From SHXR01 sp046160305 (GTDB lineage: Bacteria > Pseudomonadota > Gammaproteobacteria > Burkholderiales > SG8-39), in assembly GCA_046160305.1 (NCBI GenBank), contig JBJXGX010000169.1, positions 1 to 43,873 on the forward strand: a DNA stretch of 43,873 nt, given 5' to 3'. Positions 24,275 to 32,470 of this stretch are shown here, piece by piece (within the stretch, counting starts at the first letter, position 1; the number at the start of each line of letters is the position of its first letter). Made by a program: the position numbers and the translations under genes. The notes below the pieces were generated by a model, which saw only the letters and a program-made list of their open reading frames with translations, was not told the DNA's origin and searched no databases.

Positions 24275-25669
24275 ATGGCCCTTCAAGTCATCCAGCCGGC
24301 GCCTGATTCGCAGCTTGCCTCGCTGCGCTTGCCGCCGCACTCCGTCGAAGCCGAGCAATCCGTGCTCGGCGGGCTGCTGCTCGACAATACGGCCTGGGAT
24401 CGCATCGCCGACATGCTGTCGGCCGATGATTTCTATCGTGACGATCATCGCCGGATCTTTCGGCATATCGGCAAATTGATCGAATACTCACGGCCGGCCG
24501 ATGTGGTCACCGTCGCCGAATCGATCGAGTCGAGCGAAGACAAGGACAAGACGGGCGGTATTGCGTACCTCGGCTCGCTTGCATCCAGCACGCCATCGGC
24601 TCACAACATTCGCCGCTATGGCGAGATCGTGCGCGAGCGGTCGATCATGCGGCGCCTGGTCACCGTTGGAAACGACATTGCCGATAGCGCGGTCACGCCA
24701 TCCGGCAAGGACGTGAGCCAGCTCCTCGACGAGGCCGAATCGAAAGTGTTCGAGATCGCCGAAGCGGGTGCCAAGGGCCGGCAGGGGTTCGTGGACATCC
24801 AGACGGTGCTGGGTGGTGTGATGGAGCGCATCGACATGCTCTATCACCGCGAGAATCCCTCCGATATCACCGGCGTTCCGACCGGCTACACCGATCTCGA
24901 TTCGATGACCTCGGGCCTCCAGGAAGGGGATCTCGTCATCATCGCCGCGCGGCCCAGCATGGGCAAGACCGCGCTCGCCCTCAATATGGCCGAGCATGTC
25001 GCGGTCGATAATCGCCTGCCGGTGGCAATTTTCAGTATGGAAATGTCGAGCTCGCAGCTGGCAATGCGCTTGCTCGGTTCGGTGGGGCGCCTCGACCAGC
25101 ACAAGCTGCGTACCGCGCGCCTGACCGACGACGACTGGGGGCGGCTCACCCATGCGGTCGGCAAGCTGCATGACGCACCCATTCATATCGATGAGTCACC
25201 GGGCCTCAATTCCCTCGAGTTGCGGGCGCGTGCGCGCCGGTTGCACAGGCAGTACGGCAAGCTTGGCCTGATCGTGGTCGACTACCTGCAACTCATGTCG
25301 GGGACGAATTCGTCGCGCGGCGAGAACCGCGCCACCGAGATCTCCGAGATATCGCGTTCGCTCAAAGGGCTTGCCAAGGAATTGAAAGTCCCGGTCGTCG
25401 CCCTCTCGCAATTGAATCGCAGCGTCGAGCAGCGGCAGGACAAGAAACCGGTCATGTCCGATCTGCGTGAGTCGGGTGCGATCGAACAGGATGCCGATCT
25501 CATACTGTTCATCTATCGCGACGAGGTGTACAACCAGGATTCGCCCCACAAGGGCAAAGCCGAGATCATCGTCGGCAAACAGCGGAACGGACCGATCGGC
25601 TCGGTCGTATTGACTTTCCTTGGCCAATACACCCGCTTCGAAAATTTTGCGCCGGGCGGCTACAAATAG
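24275..25669 (+). CDS. dnaB: Replicative DNA helicase DnaB (464 aa)
   Basis: The N-terminal DnaB domain begins RLPPHSVEAEQSVLGGLLLD. The RecA-like core has GVPTGYTDLDSMTSGLQEGD, Walker A ARPSMGKTALALN (K231), then VDYLQLMSG (Walker B) and LSQLNRSVEQRQDKKPVMSD, followed by LRESGAIEQDAD. The length is normal and there is no intein. It unwinds DNA at the replication fork as a hexamer and recruits primase. ATG 24275 was chosen because the family starts near here; the frame extends 17 codons upstream without family residues, and no strong Shine-Dalgarno is seen. It lies 77 nt after lon. The usual neighbour rplI is absent; the CDGSH gene follows 40 nt downstream. Confidence 0.96.
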   Translation: MALQVIQPAPDSQLASLRLPPHSVEAEQSVLGGLLLDNTAWDRIADMLSADDFYRDDHRRIFRHIGKLIEYSRPADVVTVAESIESSEDKDKTGGIAYLGSLASSTPSAHNIRRYGEIVRERSIMRRLVTVGNDIADSAVTPSGKDVSQLLDEAESKVFEIAEAGAKGRQGFVDIQTVLGGVMERIDMLYHRENPSDITGVPTGYTDLDSMTSGLQEGDLVIIAARPSMGKTALALNMAEHVAVDNRLPVAIFSMEMSSSQLAMRLLGSVGRLDQHKLRTARLTDDDWGRLTHAVGKLHDAPIHIDESPGLNSLELRARARRLHRQYGKLGLIVVDYLQLMSGTNSSRGENRATEISEISRSLKGLAKELKVPVVALSQLNRSVEQRQDKKPVMSDLRESGAIEQDADLILFIYRDEVYNQDSPHKGKAEIIVGKQRNGPIGSVVLTFLGQYTRFENFAPGGYK

Positions 25670-25709
25670 GTATTTCGAGCGCCGATCGACCCAAGCGAAG
25701 GAGTCGTAC

Positions 25710-25952
25710 ATGGCAGATCCAGTCGTCGCGCAACGATCCCCCTACGCCATCGAGTTGGCCGCGGGCGAGCACTGGTGGTGCGCCTGTGGTCGATCGCAGA
25801 CCCAGCCGTTCTGTGATGGCTCGCACAAGGGCACCGGCATCACACCAATGAAATTCTCGGTCGACAAGACGGAGAAACTTTGGTTGTGCGGATGCAAGGC
25901 GAGCGGTAACAAGCCGTTTTGCGACGGGACGCACAAGACGCTCGCGGCCTAG
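25710..25952 (+). CDS. Twin CDGSH-type iron-sulfur protein (80 aa)
   Basis: Two CDGSH motifs in one short chain: C-A-C-G-R-S-Q-T-Q-P-F-C-D-G-S-H (about residues 23-38) and C-G-C-K-A-S-G-N-K-P-F-C-D-G-T-H (about 60-75). Each supplies the 3Cys-1His set for a [2Fe-2S] cluster, so the protein should hold two clusters, like bacterial monomeric mitoNEET relatives. No membrane segment. GAAGGAG before ATG 25710 is a strong ribosome binding site. Likely an electron or cluster carrier in the cytoplasm; partner unknown. It follows dnaB in the same direction but its function gives no reason for co-regulation. Confidence 0.93.
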   Translation: MADPVVAQRSPYAIELAAGEHWWCACGRSQTQPFCDGSHKGTGITPMKFSVDKTEKLWLCGCKASGNKPFCDGTHKTLAA

Positions 25953-25994
25953 CGGCGCTTTTCCACCCTGTCGTGCGCCGAATATGCGCAAAGC

Positions 25995-27053
25995 ATGCAG
26001 ACCGATGTATCGTATCGCCACCTGCCACCAATCGTGACCTTTGATCAATTGACCCGAAGATCTCTCGATCCTGCCGCTTTCGCTCGCGCCCTTCGCGCCC
26101 TTCGCACGCTTGCGCTGCACGGTGCGTTGATCGCAATGCCCGTCGCATCATCGTTCGCTGAAGTGGTGGTCGTCCTCAACTCCGGTGACGCGAGTATTTC
26201 GCTCATCGATCGGGCGACGCGGAAGGAAATCAGGCGCCTGCCAACCGGCAAGGAGCCGCATCACCTGATGCAGACCCCTGACGACAAGAGCCTCATCGTC
26301 GCGGGCGCCGGGAGCAACGATCTTCTCTATCTCGATCCGGTCACGGGCGATGTACAGCGGCGCGTCAAGAACATCCCTGATCCGTATCAGATCGCCTTCA
26401 GCCCGGACCGCAAATGGTTTGTCACGGCCGCGCTACGCCTCAATCGGGTCGATCTCTACAAGGCGGACGACCTATCCGTTGTCAAACGCATTCCGCTGCC
26501 GAAACTGCCTAGCCATCTGGTGTTCGATCGCGACAGCAAATTCGTGTTCGTGACCTTGCAAGACAGCGGTGATATCGCCGCAATCGACCTTGCGACCCAG
26601 TCGGTCGCCTGGCGCCTTCCGGTCGGTCAGCAACCCGCCGGGATCTGGATGACACCGGATGACCAGCATCTGTTGATCGGTGTGATGGGCGAGGATTTCG
26701 TCGCCGTCGTCGACTGGCGCAAGCGCGTGGTCGCGAAGAAAATCGTGACCGGCAAAGGCGCCCACAATTTCATCGCGCTCGGCGACGGCCGCCATGTGTT
26801 CGTCACCAATCGGGTGGTCAATACGATCTCGATGCTCGATCAGCAGTCCCTTTCGGTCGTGCGTTCATTCGCGACGCCAAGCGGGCCCGATTGCATGGAA
26901 GTCTCGGCCGACGGCAATGAACTCTGGTTGACCGCACGCTGGGCACAGAAGGTCGCGATCATCGATATCCCGAGCGGCAAGCTCATCGGCACGATTCCGG
27001 TCGGGCGGTCTCCGCATGGCATCTATTTTCGCAGCCACGCGCCCCGCCAATAG
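25995..27053 (+). CDS. Exported YVTN-type beta-propeller protein (352 aa)
   Basis: After a long N-region a hydrophobic stretch LALHGALIAMPVASSFA ends in a likely signal-peptidase site before EVVVVLNSGD (about residue 56). The mature part is built of repeated 40-residue blades: SGDASISLIDRATRKEIRRL, then DDKSLIVAGAGSNDLLYLDP, SPDRKWFVTAALRLNRVDLY and others, ending GTIPVGRSPHGIYF, the signature of YVTN/NHL-like seven-bladed propellers. The protein should be periplasmic. The true start is uncertain: the signal peptide is unusually far from ATG 25995, and GTG 26034 or TTG codons nearby could serve. It overlaps the deacetylase gene by 38 nt. Confidence 0.82.
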   Translation: MQTDVSYRHLPPIVTFDQLTRRSLDPAAFARALRALRTLALHGALIAMPVASSFAEVVVVLNSGDASISLIDRATRKEIRRLPTGKEPHHLMQTPDDKSLIVAGAGSNDLLYLDPVTGDVQRRVKNIPDPYQIAFSPDRKWFVTAALRLNRVDLYKADDLSVVKRIPLPKLPSHLVFDRDSKFVFVTLQDSGDIAAIDLATQSVAWRLPVGQQPAGIWMTPDDQHLLIGVMGEDFVAVVDWRKRVVAKKIVTGKGAHNFIALGDGRHVFVTNRVVNTISMLDQQSLSVVRSFATPSGPDCMEVSADGNELWLTARWAQKVAIIDIPSGKLIGTIPVGRSPHGIYFRSHAPRQ

Positions 27054-27798
27054 CGTGTTGCGAATCTTCGTCATTGCCGTGCTCGTCGCAGCGAGCGGCA
27101 TCGCCGCCGCGCAATGCAAAGGCACGCTTTATCTCACCATCGACACCGGCAGCATGTCGCATGCGGAACATATCGCGACAACGCTTGCCAAACATGACGT
27201 CAAGGCAACGTTCTTTCTCGCAAACGAGAAGACCGTGCGCGGCGACTATTCGCTCGACCCAGGCTGGGACGGGTACTGGCGGAAACTCGTGGGCGACGGT
27301 CATGCTTTCGGCACGCACACTTGGCAGCACGCTTATTTTCGGGGTGATACCGGTGACGGCCGTACCCGCTACGTTCATCCGAACGGCAAGACGGCGTTGC
27401 TGGATGCCGCGGGCGTGTGCGCGGAATTGCGCCGGGTGGAAACGCGCTTTCGCGAGATATCCGGCGGCCAATCGCTTCATCCTATCTGGCGGGCGCCGGG
27501 GGGACGAACGACCCCGTTCGCGCTTGCGGCGGCAAAGGAATGCGGCTATGAACATGTGCACTGGGCACCGGCCGGTTTTCTCGGCGACGAACTGCCTTCC
27601 GAGCAGTATCCGAACGATCGTCTGGTCGCGCAGGCACTCAAGAATCTGCGCGACGGTGACATCATGGTGATGCATACCGGCATCTGGTCGCGCAAAGATC
27701 CGTTCGCGCCGATGCTCGATCCGCTCCTCGCCGGGTTGAAGGCGCGCGGGTTTTGCTTCGCAACCCTGCCCGTAAAGAATGAACCTTTACGCCGATAG
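27016..27798 (+). CDS. NodB-type polysaccharide deacetylase with altered metal motif (260 aa)
   Basis: A signal or anchor segment VLRIFVIAVLVAASGIAAA (14-32) ends at AQC, also compatible with a lipoprotein cysteine at C34. The NodB fold follows: motif 1 reads LTIDTG (D43, T44) instead of TFDDG, so the catalytic Asp is kept but one metal ligand is replaced; motif 2 is T-H101-TWQ-H105; motif 3 is WRAPGGR; a late MVMHTG has the C-terminal His. It probably removes an acyl group from a sugar or amino sugar outside the cytoplasm, possibly with changed metal use. Starts: ATG 27016 overlaps the propeller gene by 38 nt; GTG 27055, just after that stop, is an alternative. Confidence 0.85.
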   Translation: MASIFAATRPANSVLRIFVIAVLVAASGIAAAQCKGTLYLTIDTGSMSHAEHIATTLAKHDVKATFFLANEKTVRGDYSLDPGWDGYWRKLVGDGHAFGTHTWQHAYFRGDTGDGRTRYVHPNGKTALLDAAGVCAELRRVETRFREISGGQSLHPIWRAPGGRTTPFALAAAKECGYEHVHWAPAGFLGDELPSEQYPNDRLVAQALKNLRDGDIMVMHTGIWSRKDPFAPMLDPLLAGLKARGFCFATLPVKNEPLRR

Positions 27799-28741
27799 CG
27801 TCGGTGCCCTCCAGGCGTGGCTCTTCGAGCACGCCGTACAGCCCGCGCTTTTTGCGCTCGGTGGGATGGACCTCGCCGAGAAATTCTTCGATGCGACCGA
27901 GTGGTTGATTCTCGGGGCGATCGAAATCGTCGTGCTGTATGCGATCCTGCGACCGCTCGAGGCAAGCCGCCCCGCCGAACGCTGGTCCAATCGCGAGGAT
28001 GTCGGGACCGACGTCATCTACACGCTGCTCTCGCGCCTTGGTGTGCTCACGATGGCGACGTTCCTCCTGCTCTCCCCGCTCTTCGATCGGATCGAGGGGG
28101 CGCTCCGGCTCGCCGGGTTTTCGCCTTTCCATTTTGAAGACCTCGCACCCGCCGTCGCGGCATCGCCCGCGCTTTCATTCGCGCTCTATTTCGTCGTCCT
28201 CGATCTCGCCGAATACTGGCGGCATCGTCTGCAGCATCGCTTCGACTGGTGGTGGGCCTTGCATGCGCTGCATCACAGCCAGCGCAAGATGTCGTTCTGG
28301 ACCGACAGCCGAAATCACCTTTTGGACGATGTGTTGGCCGGTGTCTGGCTTGCAACGATCGCCTTGTTGATCGGTATTCCGCCTGGACAGTTTTTCTTCA
28401 TCGTCATCGCCACGCGGATGATCGAAAGCCTCTCGCACGCGAATCTGCGGACGACATTCGGTCCGGTCGGGGAGCGTCTGGTGGTCAGCCCGCGGTTCCA
28501 TCGGCGCCATCACGCCATCGGTGCCGGGCATGAAGGGGTGCACCAAGGATGCAATTTCGCGGTCCTGCTACCGATCTGGGATGTGCTGTTCGGCACCGCG
28601 AATTTTGTTGCCGCGAACGAACCCACCGGCGTGCGCGACCAACTTTCGGGCCGCGATTACGGTCGCGGATTCTGGGCGCAACAGGTGTTGGGACTGGCGC
28701 GCATGGGGCGCGCGATATCGGGGATCGCACGCGACCGGTAG
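27779..28741 (+). CDS. Membrane fatty acid hydroxylase / sterol desaturase family (320 aa)
   Basis: Eight-His di-iron motif of the FA_hydroxylase superfamily: H149-x3-H153 (EYWRHRLQH), H162-x2-H165-H166 (LHALHHS), H220 (ESLSHANL) and H241-x2-H244-H245 (FHRRHH). At least four hydrophobic segments (about 42-60, 85-105, 131-148, 188-212) place it in the inner membrane with the His cluster on the cytoplasmic side. It should hydroxylate or desaturate a lipid, using O2. Its ATG overlaps the deacetylase gene by 20 nt, so the propeller, deacetylase and hydroxylase form a tight three-gene set. A shared role in making a modified surface lipid or glycolipid is inference. Confidence 0.9.
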   Translation: MNLYADSVGALQAWLFEHAVQPALFALGGMDLAEKFFDATEWLILGAIEIVVLYAILRPLEASRPAERWSNREDVGTDVIYTLLSRLGVLTMATFLLLSPLFDRIEGALRLAGFSPFHFEDLAPAVAASPALSFALYFVVLDLAEYWRHRLQHRFDWWWALHALHHSQRKMSFWTDSRNHLLDDVLAGVWLATIALLIGIPPGQFFFIVIATRMIESLSHANLRTTFGPVGERLVVSPRFHRRHHAIGAGHEGVHQGCNFAVLLPIWDVLFGTANFVAANEPTGVRDQLSGRDYGRGFWAQQVLGLARMGRAISGIARDR

Positions 28742-28823
28742 AAGGCGCTTGTATGGAGCGCCATCGGATTACTGGGGGGTCGATGCGCGCCGGATGACTT
28801 CGTCAATCCGGCGCGCAAACGGG

Positions 28824-29168
28824 TCATGCCGGGAGGCGTCCGTTCCGGGGGCCGACGCTGTTGCGTTCGAGCACCCGAATGCGACGTTCGACATCGGCAT
28901 GGTCGGTCGCGTCGGCCAAATACCGCTCCGCGCGGTCTTGGCGGGCACGTCGCGGGATGTCGCGGACCCATTTGATCATCGACTGGATGAGTCTGCTCAG
29001 ATGCTCACCGCGAAGGCGGCGCGCCTCCTTTTCGAGCTGCAGAAGGGCGTCAAAGTTGGGTTGGGATTGGGGAGCCTTGGGCTCTGCCGCGATACCATTG
29101 CCGGCGGGTTGTGAGAGGCCTTGGCGAATGAATCCATCTCCTTCATACATGGGTAATCGAGCGTTCAT
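28824..29168 (-). CDS. DUF3563-like small protein (114 aa)
   Basis: The C-terminal RYLADATDHADVERRIRVLE (about 81-100) matches the conserved core of DUF3563, a family of short proteobacterial proteins of unknown function. The N-terminal half is low-complexity and polar (QPAGNGIAAEPKAPQSQP), followed by a basic amphipathic helix (LLQLEKEARRLRGEHLSRLI). No membrane segment. AGGAG before ATG 29168 supports the start; a further in-frame ATG at 29207 lacks one. It is divergent from a LysR regulator with a 181-bp control region containing paired TGCAnTGCA words, which suggests it may be the regulated target. Confidence 0.7.
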   Translation of the reverse strand: MNARLPMYEGDGFIRQGLSQPAGNGIAAEPKAPQSQPNFDALLQLEKEARRLRGEHLSRLIQSMIKWVRDIPRRARQDRAERYLADATDHADVERRIRVLERNSVGPRNGRLPA

Positions 29169-29202
29169 GGTGAATCTCCTGGTCTGTGCAAGGGCGAAAT
29201 GC

Positions 29203-29312
29203 TGCATTGCACATTTCGGATATTAGGCTCTTACATGTAGGATTCAATTCGTATTTCTTGAGGATTGCATTCGGTTTGGTGGATGTCATCAAGTCAATAA
29301 TAATGCAGTGCA
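29203..29312. promoter_or_regulatory. Paired TGCAnTGCA words between divergent genes
   Basis: TGCATTGCA (29203-29211) and TGCAGTGCA (29304-29312) lie at the two ends of the AT-richer space between the DUF3563-like gene and the LysR gene. Each is a perfect palindrome around its centre base, and they are about 101 bp apart. They may be operators for the LysR protein, but they do not show the usual T-N11-A form. The sites are seen; binding is inference. Confidence 0.35.
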
Positions 29313-29349
29313 ACAATTCGGTATGAAGCGTGTCTAAGGAATCGTGACC

Positions 29350-30291
29350 ATGGACCTCAACCAGCTTCGCGCGTTCGCTGCGGTGGCCGACACCGGCCAA
29401 TTGACGCGCGCTGCGGAGCGCCTTCATCTGAGTCAGCCGGCGCTGAGTGCCCAGATCAAGGGATTGGAAGAAGACCTCGGGCAGCGTCTTTTCGAGCGCA
29501 TGGCGAGTGGTATGTCCCTCACCGGCGCCGGGAAAGAGCTCCTCGAACACGCCCAACGCGTGCTCGCCGCGGCCGAGGCGTTGAAATCCCGGGCGAATTC
29601 GTTGAAGCAGGAGGTCTTCGGGCAGTTGCGGATCGGCACCGTGAGCGACCCGGACTTCATCCGGGTAGGCGAACTCCTCGGCCTTGCCGTGGAGCGGTTT
29701 CCCAAGCTCGGGATCGAGCTGCACAATGTATTTTCCGGTGCCGCCCTGGAGCAGGTCCGCACGGGCGAACTCGATGCGAGCTTCTATTTCGGCGACATCC
29801 CAAAGGGGCATGTCCTGGGATTGCGTTTGCGCCGGATGGTCTACCGGATCGTCGCCCCGGCCGATTGGGCGGATCGGATTCGAACGGCGGATTGGCCGGC
29901 CATCGCCGCGCTGCCTTGGATCCTTACGCCGCCAAGCAGCACCCACTACGCCTTGGTTGCCGCGCTATTGGGAAAACACGGATTGAAGCCCACCAAACAA
30001 GCGGAAGCCGACAATGAAAATGTGATCGCAAGCGCGGTTCGCTCCGGTGTCGGCTTGTCGCTGGTTCGCGAAGAAGTTGCCCATGCGATGGAGCAGGAGG
30101 GGCAGGTTGTCATATGGAAACCCGCCGAGCTCGCCACGACCCTGTGGTTCATCTATGCGTCGGATCGTGCGCAGGATCCGGCGATTCGTGCGCTGCTCAC
30201 GCTACTGGGTGAGCTCTGGCAATCACCGGATGACGCGCCCCGCGGTCAGCGTGGCACGCCTGAAAAAATGGCCCCGCTCGGCCGTTCATAG
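29350..30291 (+). CDS. LysR family transcriptional regulator (313 aa)
   Basis: The winged helix-turn-helix is at residues 1-60: MDLNQLRAFAAVADTGQLTR, AAERLHLSQPALSAQIKGLE, EDLGQRLFER, the standard LysR opening. The linker helix (about 60-90) and the effector domain (LRIGTVSDPDFIRVGELLGL onward; a late AVRSGVGLSLVREE) are complete. The C-terminal 25 residues (RGQRGTPEKMAPLGRS) are an extra tail. AAGGAA at 29335-29340 supports ATG 29350; a GTG two codons upstream is possible. It is divergent from the DUF3563-like gene and probably controls it and itself. Co-inducer unknown. Confidence 0.93.
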   Translation: MDLNQLRAFAAVADTGQLTRAAERLHLSQPALSAQIKGLEEDLGQRLFERMASGMSLTGAGKELLEHAQRVLAAAEALKSRANSLKQEVFGQLRIGTVSDPDFIRVGELLGLAVERFPKLGIELHNVFSGAALEQVRTGELDASFYFGDIPKGHVLGLRLRRMVYRIVAPADWADRIRTADWPAIAALPWILTPPSSTHYALVAALLGKHGLKPTKQAEADNENVIASAVRSGVGLSLVREEVAHAMEQEGQVVIWKPAELATTLWFIYASDRAQDPAIRALLTLLGELWQSPDDAPRGQRGTPEKMAPLGRS

Positions 30292-30339
30292 CGCGCTCGC
30301 AGGCATCGCCCGCGGATAAGGCAGGTCGACGGAAGCCGG

Positions 30340-31752
30340 CTACAGCACCTCCGAGGCAAAGTCCGCGAGGCGCGATCGTTCGCCGCGCTGCAAGGTGATA
30401 TGTCCGCCATGCGGCCAATTCTTGAATCGATCGACCAGAAACGCGAGGCCTGAACTGCCCTCGGTGAGATAGGGCGTATCGATCTGCGAGAGATTGCCAA
30501 GACATAGCACCTTCGTGCCCGGGCCGGCGCGCGTCACCAGCGTTTTCATCTGCTTGGGGGTGAGGTTCTGGGCCTCGTCGATGATCAGAAACTTCTTGAT
30601 GAAGGTGCGACCGCGCATGAAGTTGATCGACTTCACCTTGATCTTCGCGCGAACGATATCCTGGGTCGCCGCTTTGCCCCATTCGCCCGCCCCGCCATCG
30701 GTGCCGCTCAGGACCTCGAGGTTGTCTTCGAGCGCGCCCATCCAGGGATTCATTTTTTCTTCCTCGGTTCCCGGGAGAAACCCGATGTCATCGGCCACCG
30801 GTACCGTGACCCGCGTCACGATGATCTCAGAGTAGCGTTTCTCGTCCAGTATCTGGCTGAGGCCCGCGGCCAGGGTGAGGAGCGTCTTGCCGGTCCCGGC
30901 TTGCCCAAGCAATGTGACGATGTCGATCTCCGGGTCCATCAACAGGTTCAAGGCGAAATTCTGCTCGCGGTTGCGCGCGTTGATGCCCCACACCGAATTG
31001 CGCGCATGCGTGTAGTCGCGCACCTGTTCAAGAGTGGCGGTTCGTCCTTCGATCGCCCGCACGATCGTGTCGAGGGGTTGTCCACCGCCCTGATAGACCA
31101 GCTCGTTCAGGAAGAAGGTTTCCACCAGCGGCCCGGTCACGCGATAGAACGCGCGGCCATCTTTTTTCCAGCTCTCCATGCCCTTACCGTGGCTGTCCCA
31201 GAAATCCGGGGGCAGCTCGCGCGCGCCGGTGTAGAGAACGTCCGAATCCTCCAGCACCTTGTCGTTGAAGTAATCCTCCGCTTCGATGCCGACGGCGCGC
31301 GCCTTGATGCGAAGGTTGATGTCCTTGGTCACCAGGATCACATGACGGCCGGGCGTCCTTTTCTGCAGATAGCGAACGACCCCGATGATCTGGTTGTCGG
31401 CGCGTGCGCCCGGAAGATTCGGCGGGACGTGGCCGTTGATCGCTTCGGTCTGGAGGAACAGTTTTCCGCTCGCCGTATCGGTGGGAAATCGTTTGAGCGA
31501 GACCCCGGCGGCGATCCGCCCTTGGACGATCAGATCCTCCAGGAAACGGCTCGCCTGTCGGACGTTCCGCGCGATCTCGGACATGCCCTTCTTGTGTGCA
31601 TCGAGCTCTTCGAGCGTTTCCATCGGCAGGAAGACATCGTGCTCCTCGAACCGGAACAGGCTGGTCGGATCGTGCATCAGCACGTTGGTGTCGAGGACGA
31701 AGAGCTTGGTGCTCGTCTTCGCCTTCGCGCTCGATTTCTTTACCGCGGTCAT
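30340..31752 (-). CDS. PIN domain plus PhoH-type ATPase (470 aa)
   Basis: The N-terminal PIN nuclease domain (about 16-165) has FVLDTNVLMHD (D21), ETLEELDAHKKG and LVTKDINLRIKA. The PhoH ATPase follows, with Walker A GQAGTGKT (283-290) and IIDEAQNLTPKQMKTLVTRA; GNLSQIDTPYL is the typical late motif. This is the PhoH2/YlaK form, thought to be an RNA helicase joined to an RNase. AGGA precedes ATG 31752. Bcp lies upstream on the same strand, separated by a 185-bp hairpin-rich space. It converges with the LysR gene (48 nt between the stops). Confidence 0.93.
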   Translation of the reverse strand: MTAVKKSSAKAKTSTKLFVLDTNVLMHDPTSLFRFEEHDVFLPMETLEELDAHKKGMSEIARNVRQASRFLEDLIVQGRIAAGVSLKRFPTDTASGKLFLQTEAINGHVPPNLPGARADNQIIGVVRYLQKRTPGRHVILVTKDINLRIKARAVGIEAEDYFNDKVLEDSDVLYTGARELPPDFWDSHGKGMESWKKDGRAFYRVTGPLVETFFLNELVYQGGGQPLDTIVRAIEGRTATLEQVRDYTHARNSVWGINARNREQNFALNLLMDPEIDIVTLLGQAGTGKTLLTLAAGLSQILDEKRYSEIIVTRVTVPVADDIGFLPGTEEEKMNPWMGALEDNLEVLSGTDGGAGEWGKAATQDIVRAKIKVKSINFMRGRTFIKKFLIIDEAQNLTPKQMKTLVTRAGPGTKVLCLGNLSQIDTPYLTEGSSGLAFLVDRFKNWPHGGHITLQRGERSRLADFASEVL

Positions 31753-31794
31753 ACTGATCCTAATTAGCTACGAAATTTCGCTACGGAGGGGATC

Positions 31795-31859
31795 AACAAG
31801 GGGGCGAAGCTTCCTTGTTCCTTTTGGGGGGATATACAAGGGGGCCTCACTCCCCTTGT
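31795..31859. repeat. Two consecutive hairpins between phoH and bcp
   Basis: Hairpin 1: AACAAGG (31795-31801) pairs with CCTTGTT (31813-31819), with GAAGCTTC in the loop. Hairpin 2: ACAAGGGG (31836-31843) pairs with CCCCTTGT (31852-31859). The two are near-direct repeats (ACAAGGGGGC...CCTTGTTCC). Flanks carry CTACGAAAT at about 31769 and again at 31862, and CGGAGG-GATCA words on both sides, so the whole 31768-31920 block looks like a repeated intergenic element. Read in one frame it gives a Pro/Arg-rich peptide, not a gene. Confidence 0.65.
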
Positions 31860-31937
31860 TCCTACGAAATCTTTGGGTGATTGGCGATGATTCGTAGCGC
31901 AGCGGAGGATCATTGCTAATCACGTTACTGATTGGCC

Positions 31938-32393
31938 TCAGAGAGTCTTTACAAAATCGAGCACCGCCTGCGCATGGCCCGGCACCTTCACGCCCCGCCA
32001 CTCGTGCAGGATGTTGCCGTCGCGATCGACAATGAATGTGCTTCGCTCGATGCCGCGCACCTGCTTGCCGTACATGTTCTTCATCTTGATCACGCCAAGC
32101 ATCGCACAGAGCTTCTCGTCGGCGTCGGAAAGCAGATCAAACGGGAAATGCATCTTCGTTTTGAAATTCTCATGCGACTTGATGGTGTCCCGTGAAACGC
32201 CGACGACTTCGCAGTCGAGCTTCTTGAAGCTTGCATAGAGATCCCGGAACTGCTCGCCTTCGCTCGTGCAGCCGGGCGTATTGTCCTTGGGATAGAAATA
32301 GAGCACCACCCGCTTCACCTCGAGCGACGAGAGCGTGAAGGTCTTATCGCCCGTGCCGGGTAGCGAGAAATCGCCGATCGATTTTGTCGTCAT
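31938..32393 (-). CDS. bcp: Bcp-type thioredoxin-dependent peroxiredoxin (151 aa)
   Basis: AhpC/TSA fold with the peroxidatic cysteine in YFYPKDNTPGCTSEGEQFRD (C42). In E. coli Bcp a resolving Cys follows five residues later; here that position is not Cys (CTSEGEQ). The next Cys, C61, lies at the next helix/strand border and C104-C105-like residues are absent except CAMLGV near 97. It reduces hydrogen and organic peroxides. AGGAG lies 7 nt before ATG 32393. It sits between phoH and arnD, all on the minus strand; 77 nt separate it from the arnD stop. Confidence 0.93.
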   Translation of the reverse strand: MTTKSIGDFSLPGTGDKTFTLSSLEVKRVVLYFYPKDNTPGCTSEGEQFRDLYASFKKLDCEVVGVSRDTIKSHENFKTKMHFPFDLLSDADEKLCAMLGVIKMKNMYGKQVRGIERSTFIVDRDGNILHEWRGVKVPGHAQAVLDFVKTL

Positions 32394-32470
32394 CGCGAGG
32401 CTCCTAGGGATGAGGACGCTCTGGTCTCATGTCGCAAGACGCGCGGGGCAGCGTTTCTCACCGGCTGAAT

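Noticed and set aside
31768..32001. Minus-strand frame of 77 codons (PPLRYESSPIT-type peptide)
   Set aside because: This peptide is the translation of an intergenic hairpin repeat and overlaps the bcp end; not a gene.
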